Part shown: positions 36,646 through 48,205 of the stretch, piece after piece
Layout: each line of letters begins with the position of its first letter
How positions within the stretch are numbered: the stretch's first letter is position 1
Origin: Sipunculus nudus
Lineage: Eukaryota > Annelida > Sipuncula > Golfingiida > Sipunculidae
Reading direction: 5' to 3'
Length of the DNA: 64,000 nt
Assembly: GCA_026874595.1 (NCBI GenBank)
Contig: CM049313.1
Span: 64,236,159-64,300,158, forward strand
Notes under the pieces: generated by a model
Database searches by the model: none
What the model was told of the DNA's origin: nothing
The model's input: only the letters and a program-made list of their open reading frames with translations
Made by a program: the position numbers and the translations under genes

Positions 36646-39285
36646 ATGATTAAAAATCATTATTTAAAATAAATAATAAATAGGAAAGGAGGGATTTTTT
36701 TAACCATCAAGAGAAATCACAGATTTTTTTAATTTACAAAAGTGTCAAAGCTGTGAAATCCTCTGGTCACTAAATTAGTGCTTGTCCTGTTCATTACATG
36801 GTTAAGGTGGTTTAGTATCACATTACTGTAACTCTTATTTTCTAGAATATTTTATAATTCAAGCCCATTCTTTGCTAGGCATGCTTTCACTATATGTTTC
36901 ATGATATTAAGTACCCTACATCTCCTTTAATTGGTAAACCCTTTCCTGTTTATTTTGGTGATACCTATTTCCATTTTTCTCATAGCATGCCTTGCCAGAA
37001 AATGAAGAGTTTTATTTTATCTTTTATGAAAACACCCAAATAATACAACAAGACAATGCAACTAACCTATGGTAGACTCATGGAACCTCTGACTGGGCAA
37101 CTACAGGCTTTAGGCAGAACTATAAAGCAGAGATAACTAAAGCAGGTAAAACATTGCTGAAACTGATGCAGAAGTGTTGTTAACAGCCTCCTATCAAATG
37201 TATCCTGTTGTCAGCATATTAAAACTGGGTACATAGACAAAGTACAGGCTCTCAGTGTGACCATAAAAAATCAGTTGTGCATTCTCATGTAAAGTGGGTT
37301 CATCTTCTAAGGTCAATATTTTGGGTCATCGGTATCACTTTGCTGCAAAGGGTTTTGCAGAATATCCATACTCTTCCTGCATAGGCAATATACCCAGGAA
37401 ATATTTTTTTGTTTGCCAGCTGCATTGACAGCTGCAAAAACAAGATATTTTTTAATCATTATTTGCACAGCCCCTTCCTTTTTCTGCTGTAACAAGTTCT
37501 ACTCTGATATATTTCCACAGTGTCAATTTATGTTTGGAATCTTTCAGTTAAAGATGAGGACATAGTAAGTTAACCACCATGGTGAATGCTATTGAGGTTT
37601 GTTCTAGCTGATATCTGAATAGCAGGTTTCTGACTCTGGTATTAACAAAGCTTTGAATACACTTCCCTTTACTCCATGATATGGATTATTTTTTAAAAGT
37701 AATTTTCTGTACAATAAATCCCATAAATTGTAAATATAAGGAAAATTATCTTTCCTTTAATTATAATTGATTCCCACATTTGGTAAAAATAATCTGAAAT
37801 GTATCATTTACAATTCCCAAGGACAGGTTTCTTGGACACACTGTTTTGAAAACCTAAAACCATCATATATTCTCTGGATCACTAAACTCTTATCATGGCA
37901 CCAGTAAAAAAATAAAATTTTAAATTTAGTTCTGAATAAAATAAATTTAAATTTAAACAAGCAAGAAACAGTTATAGAAAAAAGACCCATGTTTTTGATA
38001 TTATCATGTACATGTATTGCAATTAATATTAACCTGCCAAATTTGGCTTTAACTGTCTGGGTGCTTCAAATATTTGGATAATTTGTGAATGTGGTGGTTA
38101 TTGCCAGGCCTTAAAGAGGACCATCAGGTTTGTGCGACTTATCACATATCCTTGCAAGTACTGATAAGGATCAATAAAGTAAGCCAAGGCACATAAGAGA
38201 TTTTTTACACATCCCATAATAATAGAGATCATTTCTATAGGATCAAAGACTATCAGTTTATAGTAGGTACACCATTAAAATACCAAAAGCATTTAGTAAT
38301 TCTTTGATGCCCAACTCTTAACTCAGGTGGTAATGGTATGCTAAATGCATTTGCAAACTGTTATATATATGTCTGAAAATTCCACATGTACATGATTATT
38401 ATTATAACAGGAAGAGATGGCATCCATAACCATACAAGGAACATTCAGTGTTTCTGAATGGCTACAAGCCATTAATTTATACACCACATCATACACTGCA
38501 ACATTTTTAAGTGCTCCCCTTAATGAGAATACCATCTTTGTATTAAATGTATAAGCAGAGTGCATTTACATAGAAATATAGCTTAAGCGGAACAAATATG
38601 TTTCAATGCTTCGTATGACACCGACATGTGATTATGCCTATATAGCTTATTGATATATTAATAAAAATATATTTGTAAGTAGGTACCAGGGTAAATTTCT
38701 TTTTAAAGTTTTAAAATATTCCATACTGATCAAACCTTTTGAAAGCTTCTGGTCATCTATATGTACATAATTTCTGTCTCTACCTTATAAATAAATCAAT
38801 GATGTATGATGTACTCAAGGTACATATAAAATATTGGAACTCGACAATCTGAGTTGCTTTCAGATGAATTAAATTAATGCATTTATAATCAATTAAAACA
38901 TCTTTGAAAATCTGGATGTAATTAGAATCAATTAAATCATCTTTGAACCTTGGTAAAAATATTAGTGCCTACAGCAAGTTACTTTCTAAAGTGTATGGTA
39001 TGGTACCTAAGTATTCTAAAAAAAGTCCTAAACCTTGACCTGTACCTATCTCACAAGTACCTGGAACTGTCCCTGGCCACAACCGGGCTTGCATGCCTAC
39101 ATGCCCATTTTAGTATCATTCTGCTTCACTTTCTTGTAAATAATTAAAGTATCTACTTGTATATACCCCATTGACCATCTAAAATGCCTTAATTCTATAC
39201 CATTTAGCAGTCTACTGGTCTTTATATACATATATACTGTTTGAAACCATCTGCTTGAATTTCACTGGAAATGTTAAGTCTTTCT
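36646..39285. other. Non-coding stretch, no gene seen
   Basis: AT-rich, short frames only, no repeat recognised. Confidence 0.5.
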
Positions 39286-39294
39286 AAATCATAA

Positions 39295-40906
39295 AACAAG
39301 GGACCCATGGGTCACATCACTCAGCTGTATTTCGGAAAATATTAGTAACTGCAAAACATTTTTATTTCTGTTGTTTTTTTTTTTCATGTATATTATCTTT
39401 TGAAAAGCTATGAGAAAATGGCCCTGCTAAAATGAAACTCTGTAAATTATAGAATAATGGACATGAGCTAAACCATTTGATGCACCAAGGGAAAAAATGG
39501 GGCTAAGATAAGTGTTATATAAAAGTAACATTTCATAAACAAATAATGTGTGAAGGTAATTAGGTTTTCAAAAGTTAAATATATGGCTGTATGAGTTAAA
39601 AATTAATCCCACAAAGTTTGACCAATATTCCTAATTTTAATACTAAGTTAACAGTGTTATTCACACCTAGGCCCCGCCAACTTTAAGAGATATGAATGAA
39701 ATGCTACAAAGTATTTATATCTTCTTAAATCTTGTCAGTTAGCACTTACATTAGATCCTAATATTTTATTACATTTGAATATTAGGATTAAATTTCTGAA
39801 CATTTTTTTTTCTCTGAGAAAATCTAAATTTTCCAAGTCTCAACAAAAAGAATTTATTTAACATTAAAATTATGAGATTCATCTTGTTTATTAGTCCTGT
39901 GAATTGAAAGGGTGGGTGGGGGGAGGGGTCTCTGTTGTTACTGCTCATTGCTGAAAAAAATGTTAATAATAAGATTCATCTAGTTCATAGTGCAGGTCTG
40001 TCCACAATATGGGATGGGGGGGGGGGGGGGAGAAAAAGGCTCTCTGTGGTATTAACTGCAGAGAGCCTGACCAAGCTCAACTCAGTGGAAAGAAGGCTTG
40101 CCCTAGTGATGGGATTACATAACAACAGCCTGGGGAGCATAGAGAGCTGCACTGAATGACCTACAGTGACCAAAGTGGACTGCTTGACAATGTAAGGGAA
40201 TACAACAAGAGCCTCCAAAAAAATTCCATAACTAGCAAAATTTTGCAGCTTTTATTTTCAAATTTCAGATTTTAACAGATTAAATCCTTATGTGTACACG
40301 CTGTGAAAATTAAATCCACAGTACTTACAGGTAAAAAAACAATTCATGGCTAAAGTTGGACATAATTTAAGGTACCAATTTTATATTTTTGCTAATATTT
40401 AAGAAAATTTAAAAGATTTTGATCTAATTTTGGGTAAACAATTTAGTTTTGAAAAATTGAAAAAAAGTCCTTAGCTTTAACATGTTTTGTGTTAAGTGAT
40501 CAAATACCTTTCCTGATTTTTTACAAAATGCATTATGTTTGAGCCCATTACTTTTTAAAATTATATAATACAGACATAATTTCTGACATGTACATAGGAA
40601 CTATATACAAGAATATTTATGGTAAATATGAGGAAAAACAGATGAGTAGGTTTTGATATTAGGCAGTCCTAAAGTGCGAAAATAGGTTTTTGGTAAAAAA
40701 TTGAGGTTTTTCCTTAATTTCTCCAAGGAACATAGTCGCAAAGACCCAGTTTTTTGGCTTGGTAGGCGATCTTGGGGACATCTAACATTATGCCAAATTT
40801 TGGCTTCCTATGTCTAATGGTTTCAAAACGTGCCACTTCTACGGACGGACGGACAACGGACCAAAACTATAGCTCAGATGACTTAATTATAGTCAGCTGA
40901 GCTAAA
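39295..40906 (+). mobile_element. Full-length hairpin-ended element, 1,612 bp, with 9-bp target duplication
   Basis: Starts AACAAGGGACCCATGGGTCA and ends in hairpin AGCTCAGATGACT-TAATTAT-AGTCAGCTGAGCT (40,871-40,903) plus AAA. AAATCATAA flanks it on both sides (39,286-39,294 and 40,907-40,915). The interior shares the GGTACCAATTTTATATTT...GGCAGTCCTAAAGTG segment with the 35-36.6 and 45.6-48.2 kb copies. Poly-G runs (39,909-39,926; 40,016-40,030) lie inside. No transposase frame exists, so it is non-autonomous. A 9-bp duplication is seen with Mutator-like and some other DNA transposons. Confidence 0.75.
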
Positions 40907-40915
40907 AAATCATAA

Positions 40916-42413
40916 GAACCAGAATAACCATAAGAGACCTAATGATAACATAATCACTTATACTGCAGCTACACTTGTTGTACTAAAGCTAGTACTTATA
41001 CAATGAGGAAACACTGACTAAAAGGTTTTCTCAGAATTCTGACAATAGCTATAACATCTTTCATTAAATCTGCTCCACCTGTCAGTTTCAAAAACCGACT
41101 TTCATCAGAGTAAGACAGGAATTTAACTTTGTGGTAATGCAGTTTGAAAAGACACATTCATACATGCTGATAAATAAAATTGTATTATGATTCCAACTAT
41201 AAATCCTTAAATGTCAACCGCTTATTTTATCTTGTACACATTCATTTAAACACATCTGAATAACAATTTATTTTACTTGATTCTTGCATTTCACATGTTT
41301 ACACTAAATTCAAACTGGGTTTTATGAGCAGTTTTGTGAAAATGTGTATAATTAAAATATATTCTCTTAACTTTACTTAACCATTACAGTCACAAAAGTT
41401 AAAGAGTTCTTGTTATTCAATATATTTGTGCTGTAAGGATCTAGCGTTGACATGTGTTCTTCTATTTTGGCCTGTGATTCTGGATGTTTATGGAACTATT
41501 TTCATTATTATTTATCAATTATGCCATTCTACCTGATTTGTTTCTGAACAAAATAAATAGCATGTTCTGTACAATGATGTGCCACAGCACCCTTTTGCAG
41601 GCCTACCTTAAATGTATCATCTTAATAACTGTAATGTCCTAGCAACATATAAAAGAAAAAAAGTTAAATTCCCATATTATGATATGTTTTTGTTTTTCAT
41701 GTTTATTTTTTTTGGAGTGTTACCATTTACAACAAGTGCTCAAGTTTGAGTCTGGGTGATATCTATGGAGTCTTGGAGTAAAACATTTGCAATCCATTTC
41801 AGCACTACACTATATACAGGATGAAGTTTCATGAGATCTGTATGTCTTTTCACCCTTGGTATAATAGAGCCTGCATGAGTCACAATAATGGGTCTCAAAT
41901 TCCACAGATGTCACCAGCCCCTCTATGGAGATCCAGGCTGCTATACACCCATCATAGGGGCTAGGGTAACATAAATTATTTATACCCCACTGGTCAGCCA
42001 TTATAGCGGTCAGTACATTAGTGTCCATAAAAATGAATAACGGCCATTTGTTGTCATGAGTTTCTCTCTGGCTGTCACCACATGAGAAGCCAGGATGTTT
42101 GTGATATGATTGACAGCCTTCAATCATTTTATTTGACACATGACGAGGCCATTAGACAAGGGTGGTTTTATGATGTTAGATCAAAGTAATGGACACCGCA
42201 AAGAGGTGATAACCTGAGCTGTTTTGTCTTTTGAGAATTAATCACACCTGGTAAAGTTCAGAGGGGTGTGTATGAGAAGATATTATGAGGTCAGGTCAGA
42301 GGCGGTCATCATTCAACCCTACACAGCAAAAATGCTGAAATCACTGTACAAAAGTGTTATATGGCTCATGTGTATAATATACAGATAAAAATATATATAG
42401 ATAAATAGATGAA

Positions 42414-42418
<5 letters not shown>
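40916..42418. other. Non-coding stretch with a regulatory-looking patch
   Basis: A 109-codon minus-strand frame at 41,810-42,139 is the only sizeable one. It has no recognised domain. The patch 41,780-42,200 is less AT-rich and unique, and includes the PBX/MEIS-type site listed next. Confidence 0.4.
42107..42116 (+). promoter_or_regulatory. PBX/MEIS-type composite site
   Basis: TGATTGACAG is the textbook PBX-MEIS/PREP heterodimer decamer. A second CAATCA lies 5 bases on and TGACAC 13 bases after that. These factors are conserved in animals. Chance occurrence of a 10-mer in 64 kb on two strands is not negligible, so the surrounding unique patch matters more than the site alone. Confidence 0.25.

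Positions 42419-42470
<52 letters not shown>
42419..42470. repeat. (TA)n microsatellite
   Basis: An uninterrupted run of about 26 TA dinucleotides with imperfect TA on both sides. Confidence 0.95.
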
Positions 42471-42475
<5 letters not shown>

Positions 42476-42480
42476 TATAT

Positions 42481-43919
42481 GTAACTACATATGCTGCAAA
42501 ATATAATTCACTATTTCGGTGTTTAAATAACCTTCCAAAGTAAGAATGTCCAACCTATAACAAGTCTGAAATTATTTTACTTTTATTTGAAATATGGATC
42601 TCTTCTATGAAACAAAAGAAAGGCTTCAGTTTAAATCCACACAGCTTTAGTAATCCCTGCATGGCATTTTTTACATTTTTTAAAAAAGGCAAATAAACAG
42701 AGAAACTTTCGTATAAGCAAGGATTTCATGATTTATTTACATATGACTATTTTTAGGTAATGTTTAATGATTTACAGAAAGAAATACTTATCAAGAATTT
42801 AAAGCCATATTATTAAAGAATAACAATTTTAACATGAGCACAAAACATATGTAATTTTGACTTGACTCAAGATATTGGTCACCTGATCAAGCATTATTTG
42901 CTGCATATGTCATTTGAAACCATTTTTACATGGAAATGATGAAAGATGCTGGAATATTGACACATGCTGAAACTTAATTTTGGTTGCACTGGAGGATAAA
43001 CAAGTTTTAATAAGACCAAATTAGAGAAATGTGTCCTTGAAAACAGCCATAAGGCTGTCCTCATGTTAGAATTGTCTCCTCTTTGTTTATCTGGGTTAGA
43101 TTTGTCTTATTTTGTCTCACTGACTTTGTTAACTAATTACCACTGACATTCCTTGGTACAAGAATGTCATTATACAAGTGATAATGAATGACAATGCTTC
43201 CTCATATACATAATCTGAGACGAATGATGTTTATTTTCCATAAGAACATAATCTTCCTTTTCTCAAAATAAATCTCTAAAATTAAAATTTAAAATTGGGT
43301 TAAAATGTTTAAAATTTCATTTTTGAATGAGTAAAAAATAAGAAAGTTATACCCAAGGTTTCAGAATATTATCATGTACCACAATAATACCCCATGAATA
43401 AGTGACATGACCTTACTGGTTCTTAAATAATGCCCTTTCTTAATTTAATTTTTTGTAATTTGATTTTCTGAGTTTATGAAATTGGTAAAAGAATAGTACA
43501 GGTGACCTGATTAAGAATGGCTTCCTTACTGATTGTCTGTCCCTTATTTTTCTTGCTTACACATTGAACGTACTTTATAATTCAATCAACATGCAAAATT
43601 TACATAATTTTCTTTGAATGATTCACTTTAAATAAGAAAACATCAGAGGACAAATTAAGTGAGAATGCAGCCAGTGTGCAGCAGGTCACCTATACTGTAC
43701 TTTTACCAGTTACCTTTTATCAGTACATATACCAAAATTACCATTACATTTACGAATACATAACATGCTACATCTTGCCCAGGTTAAGGTCTAATGATCA
43801 AGCTTTAAAAACAAATTAAAATGAATATTAGGTCCATTGTTCTATACATTTTTGGAATCTGTAGAATGTCCTCTATTGGGTCAGTTATACATATAAATAA
43901 AGGTTATGTTGTTCAAGTT
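42481..43919. other. Non-coding stretch, no gene seen
   Basis: No coding exon or repeat recognised. Confidence 0.5.
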
Positions 43920-44115
43920 GGTCAGAAGATTTTTAAATCTAAAGGAAAATTTTCATTTTTACACAACACATCAGAGTTTTGTTGTTGGTCAGAAGATTTT
44001 TAAATCTAAAGGAAAATTTTCATTTTTACAAAACACATAAAAGTTTTGTTGTTGGTCCGCAGATTTAAAATCTAAAGCAAAAATTGTGATTTTTACAAAA
44101 CATGTGATGTGTCTT
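43920..44115. repeat. Three tandem 67-bp units
   Basis: Units start GGTCAGAAGATTTTTAAATC at 43,920 and 43,987 and GGTCCGCAGATTTAAAATC at 44,054. The first two are nearly identical and the third has drifted. They end about 70 bases before a (TA)n tract. The overlapping frames on both strands are incidental. Confidence 0.9.
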
Positions 44116-44184
44116 GCCACTGGCAATAAGTATGCATTCAATAATAAGACAATCTTAAAATCGATACAAATATCTCCAGGCAAT

Positions 44185-44186
<2 letters not shown>

Positions 44187-44262
<76 letters not shown>
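44187..44262. repeat. (TA)n microsatellite, left flank of the hammerhead-bearing repeat
   Basis: About 38 TA dinucleotides without interruption. A shorter (TA)n at 44,422-44,440 closes the other side of the 160-base unique insert. Confidence 0.95.
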
Positions 44263-44265
<3 letters not shown>

Positions 44266-44421
44266 AAGGTAGAGTTACCCTCTGTTGTAAAGTGCTCTCT
44301 GGCCTACAGACCAGGCCAGAGCATTATAACTCTGAAGAAAAACAGTGAAATTCACAACAGTCTGTTTCATGGGATGCTACCCGATCATCAGGTGAATGTT
44401 GTTAGAATCATTTCAGAGTTT
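44263..44421 (-). mobile_element. TA-flanked retrozyme/Penelope-like fragment
   Basis: About 160 bases between two TA tracts contain a perfect 9-bp hairpin (CTCTGGCCT, 44,297-44,305, with AGGCCAGAG, 44,313-44,321) and the hammerhead-like motif below. Hammerhead ribozymes are known in Penelope-like elements and in small non-autonomous retrozymes of animals including molluscs. The element class is inferred from that association only. Confidence 0.4.
44328..44420 (-). ncRNA. Hammerhead ribozyme-like motif (type I)
   Basis: On the minus strand, in order: AACTCTGAA (44,420-44,412), ATTCAC (44,397-44,392), core CTGATGA (44,391-44,385), stem-loop II containing GGG and CCC, core GAAAC (44,368-44,364), a 3-bp stem III (ACA-GAC-TGT), cleavage-site U at 44,356 in a GUU triplet, GTGAAT (44,355-44,350) and TTCAGAGTT (44,336-44,328). 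ATTCAC pairs fully with GTGAAT, and AACTCTGAA fully with TTCAGAGTT, giving an open stem I. An inner AACA/TGTT pairing is also possible. Weak points: the base of stem II has two mismatches (U-U, C-A) and stem III is short, as in animal retrozymes. Self-cleavage is therefore uncertain for this copy. Confidence 0.5.
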
Positions 44422-44440
44422 TATATATATATATATATAT

Positions 44441-45639
44441 CTTCCCTCTTTCTCATTAAAAGTTACTCTGGAGAGGATTAGCTTCAGGTTGATGGATTTC
44501 TTTAGAACTGCACTGAAATAAATATGCATTGTGTTTGACCTCAGAGAATCTAGCTAAATGAGGTATAGTTACTCTGAACAGTAAAGGGTTCAATAAAACA
44601 GGAATGGGCCAATTTGTATTTAACAGGAGCTTTGAGAAAAATGTGAATCAGAAGCAACAGTTAAAATAGCATGATACAAGGTTCAAAATCCTTATGCAGT
44701 ACACAACTTTTGAGAAATGTAACAAAAAATGTAGGAGACTGATGTTTACATATCTGTGTCAGGGACTTGTACAGTGTGATGCTGATAAAATACCATGCTT
44801 ATAATTTTTTGTGTGTCATATGAATACTTGGGGAAATGTAGATAATAAATCATTTTGAACACTTTTGAACAACCTGAGTTTTTAATTTCTCACCATATAA
44901 AGTCTCATAAAAGGAATGTTTTAACTGTTTTCTTCTACTGTTTAAAAAAAAAATCCAGCCAAAAGCAAAGACCAGAATGCTAACTTAATTGTGACTATGA
45001 ACATAAAAAGTTTGCGTTATTTCATTATGTAATGCTGCAGACACTTAGTGCTGTACAAGTCCATATAAGAAGGGGTTCAGTGACCTAGAATACCATTCAC
45101 TTACACTTAGCATTAAAATGTAAGATACACTGAGTTTTCTTTGGCAGATAATGATCTTTATGATAAAACTGGCCAGAACTCCATGTTCCTGAAGTCCTAA
45201 AATATAAGATATACCAGTAAACTAGAGCTGCAGTCTAAGCCTACACAGATACCTCTGCCAGAATCCTAATCAAAATGTGCTCTTGCTTCTACACAGTGTC
45301 AAACTCTCAGGTCAGCCTTAGAAAAAAAGTCATTAACACCAATGAATCCCTCTGGTCCTTTCTGGGACAAAGAAATTGCCCTGTGTCACTATTGTTTTAA
45401 AACTTCAAAATTTAATGGACTGTTCCTTGGTTGTTAACCTTACCCTCAACAAAATTTAATCAAAATCTGTGTGAAGTTGCTTACAGACCACAGAAGGGAA
45501 AATCATAATACCTTTACTGCCTGGCAGAGATATAACATATTTATATTTATTTATTTAATTTCCCTCTTGGTCTGTCACAGAGAGATACCAGACAATTTTT
45601 GAGAGAAATCCAAAGTAATTGTATAGAATTTTTCCCAAT
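44441..45639. other. Non-coding stretch, no gene seen
   Basis: No coding exon or repeat recognised. Confidence 0.5.
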
Positions 45640-48205
45640 TTGCAAAATTTTATATCCTGTTTTTGCATATAAAATTTTATAAATTGTAGAGTTTACAGTT
45701 AATTCCTGATCAATTCCTTTCAAATTTCAGATTTGAAAAGATTCACTGCTTATGGATACATGCTGTGAAAATTCAATCAACAGTGCTTATCTAATGGTAA
45801 AAGTTGGGCAAAATTTAGGTACTGATATTATATATTTATGCCCATAACTTAAAAAACAAGTGACCCACGGGTCATGATGCTCAGCTGACTGGGAAGAGAT
45901 TCGCAAAAGGAAATTTTATCATCTGAATGGTAGTATATACCCATTCAACTGAAGCATCAAACAGATTAACCAACAGGCCAAGATTGTGAATGTATTTATA
46001 TATCTCCAAAATAGAGAAAAAATGTGTAAACAAAAAAAAATATAGGTGGTTCCACCAGTCTGCAGAAACTATGAAACACTTGATGGTCAATATCCATGCA
46101 AAGAATCATGGTGATCTCTGCATTAGTTGTTCATATACTTCAGCTTTTGTATCAAATTGTCCATTATTCTGAGGGATACTTCGGAGCCCTATAGCTTGAA
46201 GGATATTGTAACAGAGACCTAATTTCAGGTTTCCATGGAGACTTTTCATGGGTCTCCCAGTGTGTCAAGAATGAAGATTCTAGGTCCAGTTGTTATGATT
46301 TGTGCCCTGTTAATAGATATTCATATCTTTAAAGGTCTCAAAAACAGAAAAAAAAATCATAAAAAAATGAGCAAATACAGGTGGTGCCACCAGTCTGCAG
46401 AAACTGATGAAAAACTCCAGGATCAATATCCATACAAACAATTATGGTGATCTCTGCATTAGTTGTTCTGATACTTCAGCTTTTGTATCAAAATTTCCAT
46501 TATTCTGAGCTGTACTTTGGAGTGCCATAGCTCAAAGGATGTGGGCAACAGAGACCTAATTTCAGATTTCCATGGAGACTTTTCATGGGTCTCCCTGTGT
46601 ATCAAGAATGAAGATTCTAGGTCCAGTTGTTACAAATTGTGCCATGTTAACAGATAACAGCATCCTTAAAGGTCTCAAAAATAGAGAAAAAATTTGAAAA
46701 ATTGAATAAAATATAGGTTGCACCACCAGCCTGCAGAAACTGATGAAACACTCCATAATCAATATCCATGCAATGAATCATGGTGATCTCTGCATTAGTT
46801 GTTCAGATACTTCGGGTTTTTCTATCAAATTGTCCATTATTCTGAGGGATACTTCGGAGCCCTATAGCTTGAAGGATATTGTAACAGAGACCTAATTTCA
46901 GGTTTCCATGGAGACTTTTCATGGGTCTCCCAGTGTGTCAAGAATGAAGATTCTAGGTCCAGTTGTTATGATTTGTGCCCTGTTAACAGATGTTTATATC
47001 TTTAAAGTTCTCAAAAATAGAGAAAAAAAATTGTAAAAAAACCCGAACAAATACAGGTGGTGCCACGTGTCTGCAGAAACTGATGAAACACTCCAGGATC
47101 AATATCCATACAAACAATTATGGTGATCTCTGCATTAGTTGTTCAGATAATTCAGCTTTTGTATCAAATTTTCCATTATTCTGAGCTGTACTTTGGAGTG
47201 CCATAGCTCAAAGGATGTGGGTAACAGAGACCTTATTTCAGATCATGGGTCTCCCTGTGTATCAAGAATGAAGATTCTAGGTCCAGTAGTTACAATGTGT
47301 GCCACGTTAACAGATGACAGCATCCTTAAAATTCATAAAAAATTGAAAAATTCAGGGGGCGCCACTAGTCTGTAGGAACTGAAGGAACATCTCATGATCA
47401 ATATGTATGCAACAAATCATGACCATTAGTGATGTAGTTAATGAGATATTGAAGTTTTTGTATGAAATTTTTGACTATTCTGGGGGTACTTTGGGGCCTG
47501 ATAGCTCCAAGGATATGGGTGACAGAGACCTAATTTCTGGTTTCCAAGGAGATTTTTCATGGACCTCTCAGAATGTCAAGTTACAAGATTCTAGGTCCAG
47601 CGGTTATGATTTGTGCCAGGTTAATGGACAGATGGACGGACGAAGGACAAAGAGTGATCGCTATAGCTCAGATGACTTCCAGTCAGCTGAGCTAAAAACC
47701 TACAAAATTCTTATCCCTTTTCTGGTTTACAATTAAATCTATATTAAATATAGTTATATGCAACAAAGAGATTCTCTAGCTTCAATAGTTACCATGTAAA
47801 GTGGGTAGATATCTTTCCTGATGATAAGGCATACTATGTTCAGGTACATAACTTCTAAATTTTATGCAAAATACTGACCCAAATTGCTACCATGTACATA
47901 GGAATTATGTAGAAGAATATCTATGCCAAATATAAACATAATAACACCAGGGCTTTTAATAAAGGCACTTTTGAAGTGTAACAACATTTTTTACAGGAAA
48001 ACTGATGTTTTTCCTCAATTTTTGATGAGACAAAATTGCAGTGACAAAGTTTCAGGTTGGTAGGAGAATTTAGGGATATCTTACTATATGTTAAATTTCA
48101 GATGCATAGTTCAAATAGTTTAAATACAAGCTGTTAACAGACAGCCGTATGACAGAAAAATGACTTATAGTCAAATGACTTATAATCAGCTGAGCTAAAA
48201 AAAAG
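45640..48205 (+). mobile_element. Outer repeat split by a nested relative
   Basis: Flanks of the nested element (45,640-45,854 and 47,697-48,205) join into one copy of the 35-36.6 kb type: GGTACTGATATTATATATTT and CATAACTT on the left, TACAATTAAATCTATATTAAA and a degenerate AATCAGCTGAGCTAAAA end on the right. It must predate the insertion it carries. Confidence 0.6.
45855..47696 (+). mobile_element. Hairpin-ended element with five tandem units of about 335 bp
   Basis: Starts AACAAGTGACCCACGGGTCA and ends in hairpin AGCTCAGATGACT-TCC-AGTCAGCTGAGCT (47,665-47,693). Units are marked by GATGAAACACTCC.GATCAATA at about 46,066, 46,401, 46,739, 47,078 and 47,379. Units 1 and 3, and 2 and 4, are closest to each other, so a dimer of about 675 bp was duplicated. 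Flanks AACTTAAAA and AACCTACAA agree at 7 of 9 positions, a decayed 9-bp target duplication. Frames inside are incidental. Confidence 0.7.

Noticed and set aside
41085-41125. Second hammerhead-like motif, minus strand CTGATGA...GAAAC
   Set aside because: Stem II would be three weak pairs, the cleavage position would be G, which is not permitted, and stem I does not pair.
41810-42139. 109-codon minus-strand frame
   Set aside because: No recognised family or exon signals; treated as part of a possible regulatory patch.
43900-44115. CRISPR-like or regulatory direct repeats
   Set aside because: The three 67-bp units are contiguous with no spacers, and the context is eukaryotic.
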